This document shows, in pieces, positions 32,394 through 45,326 of a stretch of DNA of 64,000 bases; positions within the stretch are counted from its first letter, which is position 1, and each line of letters begins with the position of its first letter. Below the pieces are notes generated by a model. That model did not search any database. It worked only from the letters and a program-made list of their open reading frames with translations, and was not told the DNA's origin. This DNA comes from Cordilura impudica (taxonomy: Eukaryota; Arthropoda; Insecta; Diptera; Scathophagidae): positions 12,642,600 to 12,706,599 of the forward strand of contig OY821518.1 of NCBI GenBank assembly GCA_963682025.1, given 5' to 3'. The translations under genes were made by a program, and so were the position numbers.

Positions 32394-34450
32394 GATTAAT
32401 TGAAAAAATTAGCTGGGCCTGGATATTGGGCATTCGTGCAAATAGTATTATTCTGTTTCGAAAACCCTATTTACAAAAACGAGCTAACTTTAAATAAGAA
32501 AAGAAGAAAAAGATCTATAAAGTGTTGGTGTCATGTCCAATTGAATAAATGGAAACAAAAAATTCATTCATAAATATTGCAAATTAACTGTATATTTTCT
32601 TCTCTGTATTAAAAAGCTGTTTGGGGGTACCGGTTTTCTTTGATATCTATTTTGCATTTATAAATTATTTTATATATCAATAAAGCTTTAATATAATATT
32701 TAATATAATATTAAACTCGCCGCTTTTTTTTTATATATTCTTTGAACAACAATTAAAGAGAGGTGATATTTTAAAAAAACATTTAAATATGAATGACTAA
32801 TTATTGAGCGAATTAGATCCACCTTCAGCCACAATTTCATGTCAATGTGAAATTGATTGAAAATAAATATTAAAAATTGTTTGTGTGTGTTATCTTTCTA
32901 AATACAAAATTCTAATTTATTTTGAAGACCTACATAAATAAGATTTGTTGGTTTTTTTATAAATCAAAAAATTAAAAAAAAATTTCTCTTTACTTTTAAA
33001 ATTTTCCGTTTTTTTTTTTGAGATTTCTTAATACTTTTCTATTCTATTCTTATGTTTTTTCGGTTTTGTTTATTATTTACGTGTTGCCGTGGCTAATTTA
33101 GGCAAAACGCCTCTTGATTATTTAAACAAACGTGATGTTTGTATTAAAACAAAAACAGAAAGAATATATTTAACAAAATTTGCATTTTATTTGAAAATAT
33201 TCATAAATATGAACTTGTAAACAATAATTATAATGCATGTATAAACTTTCATAATGGCAAAACAATTTTACACTGAGAAAAGTTTAAAAATTTTAAATAT
33301 TGCAAAAGTTGGAGGAGATAACTAAGCAATACAATACGTATTACTATCTCAGTTAATTTGTTTCAGAAAATTCCAACTAGTCTTAAAAGCAATCTGAAAC
33401 AGAATAGTCTAAAAATTGTCTAAAAATGCCCAGTTGAGGGAAATGGTTGTAAGCTGAATTATAAAAAATTTCATAATATTCTTCCAAACATGGAGAGTCA
33501 AAGGCAACTCTATGCTATACCTGGAATGATCTCAAAGAAGTGTTTTATTTTTATTCATTATTATTTTTTTTTTGTTTGTTTTCTATTTAAGCCTAATTTT
33601 TGTAAGTGCATAATATTTTCCTCTTTTTTTATTATTGTGCATAAGTCGAATGAATGAATGAATGAATAAATTTTCCACATGGCAACTCATTTTTAACACT
33701 CAAAGCATCAATGTGTTAATGGTATATAAATTGCAATATCCGTTTTTTGTCTTAATAAACCACCTCACATACAAGTACTATACGTACATAAGTACATAGA
33801 AATGATAATTAAAATATGGCCTGGTTGTGATATAAAGATGATTAGTTATTTAGATAAATTATTATAATAAATCTCGAAGAAAATTTGCACATTTAATCAA
33901 AGACAATTGAATAATTACACTGGCCATTGAAATGTTTATTTGAAATGAACACATGCAAACCAGACAAATATAATTGATGTCTAATCACATCATCGTGATC
34001 ATCATTATGAGTCCATAATAGAAATGGCGTCAACCAGCTAAACAACTCATACAATACAATTTAAAATGTATGTTTATGTGCTGATTTTTCAGTTGCTGCT
34101 ACAATATTAAAAATAATTATTTCCTTAATATTTTCTAAAAGCCATACATAAAAAAAAACGGATAGGAAAATTTTGTACTTGCAGCAGATGCTATTCGTTT
34201 CTTACTTACCGTTATTATTTTAATTCTTTAACACTTGTTGGAAAAATACTAAAATATCAAAAAGGAAACACTACTTAGTTTAAAGAACGCGTGTCCTTTT
34301 AAAGTATCATATAACAAGTGTGCATGCTTGTATATGTTTACTTCTATAGTTTTTTTCTTCTTAATTTTTTCGATATGTTTTGAATAACAGGAGATAATAG
34401 AGTGAAGTTCCTCTTATCTTTTTTTTTTTTTAATAGACATCTGTCATTCT

Positions 34451-34488
<38 letters not shown>

Positions 34489-34910
34489 ACAAACAAAAAC
34501 AAAAACTATAAATATGAAATAATAATATGTATAGAATTAAGGATGAATTATAAACAAAAACAAAATTTGTCAATGTAGTTTTTATTTGTAAAACCTACAT
34601 CACTCTGTCGTCAGGGCATAATGAATATATGATAATGTTTGTAACCGCTTAAAATTCTTGACCTGCAGCCACCTTTTGTTAAACCGACCAAAAACACGTT
34701 CTCTGTCCGCTATACATACATTACATTAGGGTGGGTCAAATTGTAGGGTGCCGAAAAAAATCTCCATGGGTTCATCGCGATTCTGGTACTATGGGCCATA
34801 ACAAGTGTATTTGTCCAAGGAACCATATCTTTAAAATCATTTTCGAGCCTGCCAAGATTTTGATGAAGATATTTTTATGATATTTTTCATAATACTCATT
34901 CAAATGTAAA
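32394..34910. other. No gene recognised; AT-rich spacer with long poly(A)
   Basis: No coding sequence supported. A run of 36 A lies at 34452-34487, followed by 'acacaaacaaaaacaaaaac'; it could be the tail of a retroposed sequence, but no body was identified. 'acattagggtgggtcaaatt' at about 34722 resembles a DNA-transposon end. Confidence 0.4.
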
Positions 34911-36126
34911 ATTCGGCTGTGCCGAATTTTTTGATACCCTCCACCTGCGTCTTAAATTCAATATTACACCCAATGTTGAGTACGGCTACCACTTTAAAAC
35001 TATTGCCGATACTGAAACATTAATTCCGCATACCAGTTAAATTTAAAGTTAAATGTTTTTTCTTTTTGGTCAATTTCTATTATTATTTTTTTTTTATAAA
35101 AAATAATGATCATGTGTTCTATAGAAAGAATTAATTACTATTTGATTACTAGAGTAGAAATCCTATAAGTTCCCTAAGTCCTTCATAGAACACTAACGAA
35201 ATTCATTATTTTAAATAGCCGGCGTTATAATACCAAAAGTTTGATCCTCTTAAAATGTTTTGAGACCTTAGAAGTTATACGATAAAAAAAAATGCAAATT
35301 ATTCTTGGCTAAAATAAGCGATTTTTAAAATATTTTTATCTGAATTAGCCAGTAATATGTTAATTTAAGGATACATTTAGATCATAAAAAGAACTACACA
35401 ATAGTAAGAATCTAAATATAGAAATTAAAACTTTTAATATTTAATTTCTACTTTTTTATTTTTTATTTTTAATTTTTATTTTTTAATTTTCCATTTTTCA
35501 TTTTCCATTTCCCATTTTTCATCTTTCATTTTCCAATTTTCATGTTTCATTTTCCATTTTTCATTTACCATTTTTCATTTTTCATTTCTCGTATTCATTT
35601 TTTCTTTCATATTGGCGATTTTTTTATTATAACGTGATAACGATAAAAAAAATATGTGGCAATACTACTAACATAGCTCATGGTAGTTGTGAATCTTGGT
35701 ATTATTGCATCATTTTTTTTGTGGCTTTTTTTGAACTGTGAATGTTTTTGTATAACTATTATGTTCAACCACTAAAATATTACAACAAACACATTTGGTT
35801 TAATGTTTTTTATTTTTTAGAGGTATCTACATATTTTTGGTCGTATCTAAGCACAATGTTGCCCGATTTAGCCCATTAGCCAATACCAACCTGCTGGGAA
35901 TTATGGCAAATGATATTATTGTAACCTTACCCAGCAAAATGTTTTTTTTTTTGTGAGTGAGCGTGATTTCAACAGACAGACGGACATCGCTATATCGACT
36001 CGAGCTGCGATAAGGATCAAGAATATATACTTTATGGGGTCGGAAATTAGATTTTCGATGCGTTACAAACGGAATGACAAACCTATATATACCCTCTGCC
36101 ACTGAGGTGTGGAGGGTATAAAAATT
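34911..36126 (-). mobile_element. Dispersed element R2, copy 2
   Basis: Inverted relative of 12074-14718. The palindrome ATTCGGCTGTGCCGAAT is at 34911-34927. The homologous unique segment is at about 35130-35370. A short degenerate AT-repeat block (TTTTCATTTTCCATTTTT type) occupies about 35440-35600, where copy 1 has the 1.3 kb heptamer array. The far end, at 36090-36126, is the hairpin ACCCTCTGCCACTGAGGTGT then GGAGGGTATA. Frames on this stretch are shadows. Confidence 0.65.
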
Positions 36127-36406
36127 ATTGACAATGTGTATACCGGGGGTTTGTTGGGTCGGGAAATCCATTTTTCACACATATTTTTGTTCTTAACAGC
36201 CACCAGGGGGCGTTTTCGTGCAAATATGTGGATTTTTTCACCCTTTTTGGGAAAATTGACGAAATTATTGCACAAATCGACGAATCTTTGAGTTTCCCAT
36301 ATTTAAAATAGCCCAAAATATTCAGCGCTGACAATTGTGTAGGGTACCCATATACGACCTATATCGATTTCATTAAATTTAATTAGAAAAAATCGTTTTT
36401 TATATA

Positions 36407-37415
36407 CACTAGTCGGCATAATTATTTTGACATACGCCACTGTGATGTTTTCTTGTCCAGTTCGTTTGATTGCATAAATAAACGGTACACGGGTTATGCT
36501 CAAAATAAAATCCATATTTATAGCTATACGCGCGCCCAATATTTTGTTGTTTACCTTTGCATTCCCTTTCTGCTGATAAGAAAGCAAGCAGACAGCGAAT
36601 TTTTTCGTGGCATAAGTATTTTGACAAAATCTTTGTGGCTGTGTTCGCGCATGGTTTAGCAAGTGACAATCAAATAATTTTGGTATTTAAATTTTATTGA
36701 CATTTTTTTATAATATTCAAACAAAATATTGAATAAAAGTTATTGGAGACCATGGGAAAAATGTCTGAGTTAAGCTGTGTTACTAGAACTTCAATATTGG
36801 CAATTTTAGTTATGGCGTCGCTGTAAAAGATATTTTAATTGAATTAAATTTGTCGCGCCAAACAGTGCACTATCAAATTATGAAATTAAGGAACATAATG
36901 ACATCAGAAACTTAACTAGATCAGGTGCTAAACGCAAAACAACGCTAATTGAAGGCCGAATCCTTCTGCGAGAATCTCACAAAATATTCAACTAAAGCCT
37001 CAATCTGCTGCAAATCAATGGAATCAGTTGGCCAAGAATCCAATTAGTGAGCGCAGTGTTTGGCGACGTTTAAAAGACGGAGATTTTATAACATACAAAG
37101 CAAGAACATACCCCGATATCAGATGTGAACAAGCTGAAAAGATTGGCCTTCCCAAAGGAGCATTTTCAGAAGCCAAAAGAGTTTTGGAGAAGCAGTCTAT
37201 GGACAGATCAAAGCTCCTTTGAGTTCAACTCATCAAAAGAAGGGATTTTTGTAAGACTGCCACAGGTACAAAGGCCAAAAACTGAGCCATGGTGGAGGCT
37301 CCTTCATGTTCTGGCGCTACATTACAAACAATGGGTTGGGTTACTTGGTTCCCATCGCTGGCGCGATGAACCCTTCAAAAATCACGTGCTAACCTCAATT
37401 AAAAAATTCAATTAG
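36407..37415 (+). pseudogene. Tc1-like element and broken transposase (family C)
   Basis: Probable left end CACTAGTCGGCATAATTATT at 36407, preceded by TA. The transposase runs from about 36800: VKDILIELNLSRQTVHYQIM (helix-turn-helix), NPISERSVWRRLKDGDFITY (37037), FPKEHFQKPKEFWRSSLWTD with DQSSFEFNSSKEG (37150-37250), where the catalytic block reads TDQSSFE for TDESSFE. Then HGGGSFMFW in a shifted frame (about 37290) and NNGLGYLVPIAGAMNP. The second and third catalytic blocks are missing after about 37415, where a different sequence begins. Confidence 0.75.
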
Positions 37416-37423
37416 CTGCTTAA

Positions 37424-37845
37424 GGCCATAATACTACTCAGTGGTATGATTTTTCGACATAAAAATCCGATGAAATTTATCGGACTGTCATAAAGTCGAA
37501 CCAACATTATTTCTACATACTTAGGCTATTTAAAACATCACACTCAAGTCATGAAAACAGCTGTTTAGAATAACAAACAAATTTATTTTTAAATTTATAT
37601 TTTATTTCCACTTTCGTTGTTTTTGATTACCTTTTTATTATAAAAAAAAACAACTCTGTTCCGATGAAAATGACAAGTTTTTAGAAATGTTTGTAAAATG
37701 AAACAAACTTTCGGACTTTGAAAATACAATCATACAATTTCATAACATAAGTTTTTTTCATGATACAACTTTTTTATAATACTCGATTTTTTGACAGGTC
37801 GTATTACAAAGTGTGATAGTGTAAACTGGCCTTTAATGAAATATA
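37424..37845. mobile_element. Possible MITE with TTAAGGCCA-like ends
   Basis: The left end 'TTAAGGCCATAATACTA' and the right end, complement 'TTAAAGGCCAGTTTACACTA', form imperfect inverted ends about 420 bp apart. There is no coding capacity and the target duplication is not clear. It replaces the 3' half of the Tc1-like element at 36407, as an insertion would. Low confidence. Confidence 0.35.
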
Positions 37846-38540
37846 TGCATTTAAAGATTTTTTAAATTATTAAAGCCAAACATTTTAGAAGCTTCTTTTC
37901 TCTCCTGTAAATTTAACTTAAATTTGATCATTGAAATATACAATATTGAAAACTTTCCCCCTATTTTTATTTTCAATATTTTCTTGGGTATCTATTATTT
38001 TGTAGTACTGCTTCAAAACGCCGAGGCATGGAATCAATTAAATTATTAATGATATCCATTGAAATTTTTTGACAGTCTTAATTAACTGTTTATGTAATTT
38101 CGGATCCGAATTTTTCGACATACAATTTCCCATAGATTTTCCATGGGATTGAGATCTGAAGATCTGCATTAGATTGTAGCCATTCGGTTACAATTTTGGA
38201 GCTGTAGTTTGGGTTATTGTTATTTTGGAACTTCCAGACCAAAAAGAAACCCCATATTATAATATTGTCACCGACAAACTTAACAGTTTTATTTGTATAT
38301 TTTGGGTCTAGTCATCTTCCCTTTGGTAGTCGTACATACGTTCTTACATCATGGCCTCTTCGATTAAACTGGATCCATCTGAAAAGTGGACAGTATTGCA
38401 AATCCGTGTTGATAAGTTCATGCGTTATTTAGCAAAATCTATGAGAGCCAGATGATTTCTTTGATATCGGTGGTTTCATCACAGAACGATAACAATCAAG
38501 ATCAGCCTCAATTGGTCGTCGGGAAACAGTTCGAGCACAT

Positions 38541-39310
38541 ATTTATACCCTATACCACTATGTGGTTTGGGTATATTGACTTTGTGCTACTGTTTGTAAC
38601 TACCAAAAATATTCGGCCTAGACCCATCTTTTGTTGTACCGATCGACTCAGAATCATTTTCTGAGTCGATTTAGCGATGTTCTTCCGTCCGTCCGTCCGT
38701 CTGTGTGTCCATGTAAACCTTGTAATCGAACTACAGGTCACAAATATGAATATATTTTGATGAAATTTGGTATATAAGCTTATATCGGCCATGAACGCTA
38801 CTGAAATTGGTGAAATTCGGTCCATGTTTAGACCTAGTCCCCATACAAATGACCCCTATGAAATCGACATTAATTGCCATAAGATCTAAATTATCATATA
38901 GGTCACATCAAATTGGGTTTGTATGTGTTGATTATATCCATTAATCAGTAGTCCAAAAATAATTCCTATAGAACAATTCTTAGTCATTGGCCCCATCTTC
39001 ACTTAAATCTTCAAAAAACAAAAATATTCCACAGATTTTTCTCAAATTTGGTTTGTATATATTATTTCAAAAATAAGTGACTTTACCAAATATGATCAGG
39101 ATCGGTCCATTTTTCGACCTAGTCTCCATATAAATATAGCATCCGATTAGAACTTTTTAATATCTGCAGCCAAAAAAATTAATAACAATGCCACTCAAAT
39201 TTTGTTTATGCTTATTTTCTTACCGAATGAGTTGGACCGCAAGATAGGGTCTCTAAACCATGGTATAGGGTATCGTATAGTCGGTCTAGACCGACTATAA
39301 TTTTCTTATT
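38541..39310 (+). repeat. Dispersed repeat R1, copy a
   Basis: Starts TTTATACCCTATACCACTAT, contains 'cgtccgtccgtctgtgtgtc' and many 'aaatttggtatat'-like blocks, and ends with the palindrome TAGTCGGTCTAGACCGACTA and 'ttttcttatttgttt'. Related copies are at 43535, 51258 and 55088, plus a diverged one at 43108. It has no coding capacity. It interrupts the N-terminal coding region of a Tc1-like transposase, so it is mobile. Confidence 0.8.
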
Positions 39311-39411
39311 TGTTTTAGTTTCAGATTGTTCATGGCCTTTTTAGTCGTTGAGTCGTCTCCGCATCTCTTTCACGATATTTCTGGATAATTTTTTAAATTA
39401 TGGATTTATTC

Positions 39412-40231
39412 CAGAGTTCAGAAAAAAACACACACTGAATAAAAAACTCGTACATACATATATGTAAACAAACATAACTTAGACCAACACACACATATTT
39501 TTATTTTCAAGTATTTTATTACCATATCTTATTAAAATAAAAACCAGTCAATAAAAACAATTGTAAATAATTTCAACGTAAATCACAAAAAAATGGCCAA
39601 TAAAATTTTAAAATATTTGACAATTGTAAACAATTTGCAACGTAAGTCATAAAAAAATGTCAATAAAATTTTAATAAATTTGGTTGAAATAATTGTTGTC
39701 GTTTCTATCGGGGTGTATCAGATCGCGAATTGATGTTTCAATTTTTCGTAGTACAAGAACCAGAACACGAATTTAAAATATAACTGAACTCGAACCTGTT
39801 TATTGTACATGTTCTATTTTTTCTTAGTACACGAGCCAGAACACGACTTAAAATATAACTGAACTCGAACCTGTTTATTGTACATGTTCTATTTTTTCTT
39901 AGTACACGAGCCTGAACACGACTTAAAATATAACTGAACTCGAACCTGTTTATTGTACGTGTTCTGTTTTTTTTTCAGTACACGTACCAGAACACGAACT
40001 TCAAATAAAGTAACACTCCAATATGTGTGGTTTATGTGTGATCGAAACAAAAAGTACGTGATACAAAAATGTTCGTGTAAATAACGAAATATTAAAACGA
40101 ACACAGTCATGATTGTGTTGGGCACCGTAGAAAATTTAGAAACGCACATAATTGATATGAAAATAAATATATGTGTTGGCTGCTTTTGAACAGAACATTC
40201 TGTGTTTCATGTGTGTATTTTCTGAACCTTG
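39412..40231. mobile_element. Palindromic hAT-like element, copy 2
   Basis: Ends CAGAGTTCAGAAAA (39412) and complement of CAAGGTTCAGAAAA (ending 40231), with a perfect 8-bp duplication ATTTATTC at 39404-39411 and 40232-40239. The right arm matches copy 1 closely; the left arm keeps only about 95 bases before diverging. Three 75-bp tandem units ('cgaacctgtt' at 39791, 39866, 39941) replace the two seen in copy 1. It is inserted in the N-terminal region of a Tc1-like transposase. Confidence 0.85.
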
Positions 40232-41072
40232 ATTTATTCATAGAATATTTCTCCCAAATTTTATTTTGCTCAAGGCCAGTAGGTCTCACAGTGCTGTATT
40301 ATTAAAAATTAATATCCTCTTTGAAGTCATAGGGTGAAAATATAAAAGAAGGGGAACAATGGGGAAATATTCTCACACTATGACCTAAAAGAAGTCAACG
40401 GCAACAATTTTTTGCGATTTACAAGGGCTCGACTTTCGATTGATGTATAAGATAAGGTTGCTCTTAATTCAGAATATATAAAAAAAATACACTTTTCGAA
40501 AAAAGTGCAAATAAATCGCGACATTTTTTGTCAGCAAAGAAAACGGCATTAGTATTTTATTTTGGAAATTAAAAAAATAATTTCGATTGAAAAATTTCGA
40601 GAACGAATGCGACGATTAGATCCCAGCAGAAAAACCATTCTATTATTCTGGTTTTTAATTCTTTACAAAACTTTATTCTTGGTATTATTTTACAATAATT
40701 CATTATAAGATTTAAAACATTGAAAAATACAATTTTGTTTAAAAAACAGAAAAAGTGAGAAATTATAAAACAATTAAGATTTTATACATTTTCTTTCTTA
40801 TCATCTTCTATTTTTTTTGTTTTAATCGACTCTGGTACAGCAGTTTAAAAGTTTCCATTGTTTTGGCGTCACTAAAAAAATACTTTTTTTCGTTTATTAT
40901 TTTTTTATTGTATTTTTGTAACAAATTTTTTTATTTTTTAATAGAGAACGCACCAAAGAGTGGTTTCGAAAAAAATACATATGTAATTCTACGACTTAAC
41001 TCGAAATTATTAAAAATAAAAATTGACAATTTCAGAGCTTTGTAAAAGTTTCCAATGTATTGTTACCCACTG

Positions 41073-43107
41073 CAGCAGAAAAAAAAAATTAAAATAAAAC
41101 TTTCTGCCACACATTACCAGTACTTAAAGAATGTTGCATTCCTAGGGATATTAATTAGAAATGAGAATTTTTATTAATAATAGTTTATTAATCATTCACT
41201 GATAGTGTTGCCAAAATCTTTTTAAAAAAAATCTAAATTTGCAACCCTGCGTAATATACAAAATGCGAGTACATTCTAAACTTTTTTATGTTTATATTAT
41301 ATTTCTATGTTTGAAAGTAATAACTGAAAAAAAAACAAGAACTAAAAGTTTTACATAGAATCCGTAAAAATACGAGCACATAACACATAAAGCTAACAAC
41401 AATAACAACAACAACCAACCGACTACGTTCATTTGTACCTATTACACAGTGTACAATTGCTACCTGATATTTGAGCATACAAATTTTACTTGTGAAAAAT
41501 AATAATAATAACAACAACAAAAACTACACGACAACATGCTAGTAATATAGTTAATAATTTTACATGGTTTTTTATATTTTTTTATGTGTAGTTGTTCGTA
41601 CCTTTAGTATTGTTTTATATTGCGACGAGTATAGTACACCACCAACATTTTCAGATACATACATACATATGTACATATAACTAAAAACAGAAAACAAATT
41701 TTTATAAAAGCTGTACAAATGAAAAACCAAATAAAATTAACAACAACAACATGTAATAAAGAGTTAAATGTGTCAATTCAATTCGTCCGGTTTCTCATCA
41801 AATGTCACTTAAGAAACGTCATACAACAAATATTTGTCGTTAAAATGTTCGTATGAATGACGGTAGTGAATTAATAGTGTTGATGATGATGATGGTGTTG
41901 CATTAAAATAATACACGCATGTGTGTGTAACAGTTCCGAAAATATACTACACATTGTTTTTGTTTTTTTTTTCTTGTATTCCCTTTCTCTGTTAATTTCC
42001 TTGCCAGGCGTATTTTTTTTTAAGTGCGTTCGTTTGTTCGTTCATTCATATGGAATGTTTTAACTTTAACTATAATTTGTTGCATCCAATATGAAAAAAA
42101 AGTTTAAGGCAATAACAAATAAAAAAACACACAAAATTACCAAGAAATTTTAGCCAGATTCATGTTATTTTTGTGGTTCAGTAATTTTGTATGGTGTAGT
42201 AAATATTGTCTGCGTGTATATTCTTTTAGTAGCCCTACTAATTTGTGGTTAATTTTGAAAGTTTTGATTGGTTTAGATATTTTACTTCAATTTAATATTT
42301 TTGGGAAATTATTATACACACATTGTGCAATGGCATGCGGTTAAATATTTATTGACACGAGTTAATGGTTGTGTTGTATTAAAATCAAAAGCCAAATAAA
42401 AAAAGAACATTTAAAAAAACATGGAAATATGATTGTTGCTTTTCAATACAGACTGTTGTTACAGAATTTGAAACAAAAATACTCAACCACGATTTTCCAA
42501 TATGTTTGGGGTAATTTTTCACCACACCGTTGTTTAGCCAGAGAATTAAATTTATTTTTTATTGAAAATATTAAAACAGCATTATGTTGTGCTAACAAAT
42601 GTGAACGAGATTTCATATTTACTTGGCCTTGGCTTCGAATCTTTTAATATCCCACAGGATTTTTGGTGACAGCCTATAAAAAAAAAGTGGATAAAATATT
42701 TTTAACTAAAACCAGTTTATGAATAAAAATCATATTTGAATAAAATAAGTTTTTTGATCAAATTTTATTTAAAATTTTTTTTTCTTTTTTTTTTTTAATT
42801 ATTATAATTTTTTTACGAACATTAAGATTACTAAATTTTTAGTTCACAAATGGTTTAAATACATAAATTATTTTTGAAGCAGGGTTATAAATATTAAATA
42901 TAAATTGAATTGAATGTGTCGTTAACCCTAGGGTGCTTATCATCACCTGTAAGGCCTAAAAAATTATCTCCATGAAGAAGAGACTGATATGTCTTCAATT
43001 AAAAGAAAAAAAAAAAAAAAACTTTTTAGATTTTGTCGAATTAAAAAGACTTTAAAAAAAAAAACCAAAAAATTGTTAACGGTAGCCTTACTAATTGAAA
43101 GAAAAAT
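41073..43107. other. No gene recognised; AT-rich spacer
   Basis: Short microsatellites only, for example 'gatgatgatgatgg' near 41884 and several CAA-rich tracts around 41400-41520. Frames at 42162-42344 and 42369-42647 have no recognised domain, and their codon make-up looks like background. Confidence 0.4.
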
Positions 43108-43500
43108 AAGTAAGAAAGTCATAGTCGGACTATCCGATATCCTCTGCCATTAGTTTCGGGAATGAGTTAAAAAGGTCCAACTATGCTGGACGTAGAAAAT
43201 TATCATAAACTGTTATTAAAGTGAAATTGGCATTAATTTGTTGTCTGTGGATATGTTTAAATATATTATTATATTGGGACTAGGTCAAAAATTAAACCGA
43301 TTGTTACCATATTTTTTGAGGACACTTCCATATATGTTCTAAATTCATATATCAGTAAAATACTATGTTGATTTAGTCCTCATATAAGGATGGGGACTAT
43401 GAGTAAAAATTGATCCACACAGTTTGACCAATATATATATATAATTTAGATCTAAAAAGTTCCTTATTTTTGAACTGAAAATTCATAGGTGTAATTAGGA
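43108..43500 (-). repeat. Diverged R1-related repeat (partial)
   Basis: 'aagtaagaaagtcatagtcggactatccgatat' type start matches the R1 terminus (AAGTAAGAAAATTATAGTCG) but the interior is clearly different after about 50 bases. It lies head to head with the R1 copy at 43535. Possibly a second subfamily. Confidence 0.5.
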
Positions 43501-43534
43501 CATACTCGTACGTACCAAATGTGACCATGAACTA

Positions 43535-44327
43535 TTTTTATACCCTATACCACTATGTGGTTTGGGTATAATGACTTTGGGCTGCTGTTTGTAACAATAT
43601 TTGACCTACACCCATCTTTAATTATACCGATCGAGTTAGAATCACTATCTGATTCGATTTAACGATGTCCGTCCGTCCGTCCGTCTGTGTGTCCATGTAA
43701 AGCTTTTAATCAAACTGCAGGTCGCAAATATGAATATATTTTGATGAAATTTGGTGTTTGATCTTTTATCGGCCATGGGATGAACGCTAATGAAATTGGG
43801 GACAATCGGTCCATGTTCAGACCTAGCCCCAAACAAATGACCCCTATGAAATCAACATATATTGCCATAAGATCCAAATTATCATACGAATCTTAGTCAA
43901 ATTGGGTTTGTATGTATTTATTACATCCATTAATCAGTAGTCCAAAAATGATCCCTATTAGACAACTTTTAGTCATAGGCCCCATATAGAGCTGCTTTCC
44001 GATATTCAGTTAAATCTATCAAAAAACAAAAATATTGCACTGATTCTTCTCAAATTTTGTTTGTATATATTTTTGCAAAATACAAGAGACTTTGCCAACC
44101 ATGGTCAGGATCGGTCCATTTTTGGGCCTAGTCCCCATATAGATATTTCATCCGATATGAACTTTTTCATATCTGCAGCCAAAAAAAATTAATAAAAATC
44201 CCACTCAAATTTGGTTTATGCTTGTTTTCTATATCCAGTTAGTTGGGCCTGAGAGATAGGGTCTCTAAACGCATGGTATTGGGTGTCGTATAGTCGGTCT
44301 AGACTGACTATTTTTTTCTTACTTGTT
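43535..44327 (+). repeat. Dispersed repeat R1, copy b
   Basis: Full-length-looking copy, ~790 bp: TTTTATACCCTATACCACTA at the left end, then 'gtccgtccgtccgtctgtgt', ending TAGTCGGTCTAGACTGACTA and 'tttcttacttgtt'. The terminal palindrome has one mismatch. Confidence 0.85.
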
Positions 44328-45326
44328 AATCTTAGGGTATTTTACGTCGAACTCAGCATCAACTCATTAAGCCAGGGTTAAAATTAAACTGCTAAATAAA
44401 TTGAAAATGCTCACAGAAACTTAAAACATCTTTAAGGGCAGTTTCTGATAATCTTTTTGATACAATATCCGAGGCTAAAGCTAAATAGTTTGTTTTACTT
44501 AATTTTTTTTTTTTTTTTTTTTTTTGTGTAGTTTTACATTTAGTCCCACTCAAAAGTTCCCATAAATATTTACATTAACATTTATAAATATATCGGATTG
44601 TTGTTCTTAACATTTCTCTAGATGATTGTTTGTTTTTATTTTTAATAGACAATAATAATTTTATTGTTAAGAAACTGTTTGGACATTAAATGAGAATGCA
44701 CTTATTTATTTTTAAAGCTGATTAATAACTTTTCAAATTAAATGGTGCTAAATGCACTCATAAATGAAATATTTAACACTTAATAATAACTTGAGTAAAC
44801 AAATGAACGCTTATATATGCGTTCATGGAAACTTATAACTCATACGAACTATTCATTGAATAAATGAATGTTGCTGCATGTGTATATGTGTGTGTAAGTA
44901 AACTCATCTTACCTTGAGAAAATATTGTTTATAATCTTATCGTAGGAATGTTAATAAACTTATATTCCATACTCGTAGCAGTATTAGTTATTGTTGATAG
45001 TAGTAATAAATATTTAACATACCAATTGTCGTAAATTTTTACTAGGTGCGTGTTTATACCAACCAGTATGTTTAGTAATTTAAAAAGAAGAAAATGTTAC
45101 ATAAATGTATTATGTGTCCCAGTTTTTTTTTTGGTTTGTTGGAAAAATAGGTGATAATATGCGAAATGTTAAATCAATAAATGAATCATTTATGTTTATT
45201 TCTTATAATTATCTATGGAGTACTTTAATGACAAAGCAAGCAACAGACTAGACTACAAGGACACATTTGCCATTTACCAAAGATATGATATATACTTTCA
45301 TATACTATATTTAACATATTTTTATA
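44328..45326. other. No gene recognised; AT-rich spacer
   Basis: Poly(T) of about 25 near 44502-44525, otherwise unremarkable AT-rich sequence on both strands. Confidence 0.4.

Larger units (their letters stand above)
37926..41072 (-). mobile_element. Tc1-like element, family A copy 2, invaded twice
   Basis: The 5' end (minus strand) CAGTGGGTAACAATACATTG is at 41072-41053, matching the end at 62826. A decayed 3' end lies near 37935-37960. An ~85-bp leader block at 40560-40650 matches 63178-63260. Transposase pieces run from about 40300 (MRPTGLEQNKIWEKYSMN) through IIQKYRERDAETTQRLKRP (about 39390-39330), RPIEADLDCYRSVMKPPISK (about 38520-38450) and a catalytic region reading VHFSDGSSL (about 38390; DG for DE), to the C-terminus near 38000 (IPCLGVLKQYY in a shifted frame). 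It is interrupted by an R1 repeat and by the second hAT-like copy. Confidence 0.75.

Noticed and set aside
34452..34487. 36-base poly(A) considered as a processed pseudogene or SINE tail
   Set aside because: No body with RNA-gene boxes or coding sequence was seen upstream, and no target duplication was found.
36303..36669. Overlapping minus-strand frames of 119 and 86 residues
   Set aside because: They lie across the left end of a Tc1-like element and agree with no known protein; the plus strand carries the real transposase further right.
42369..42647. 92-residue frame with several cysteines, considered as a small host gene
   Set aside because: No signal peptide, domain, splice context or repeat support; codon make-up matches the surrounding spacer.
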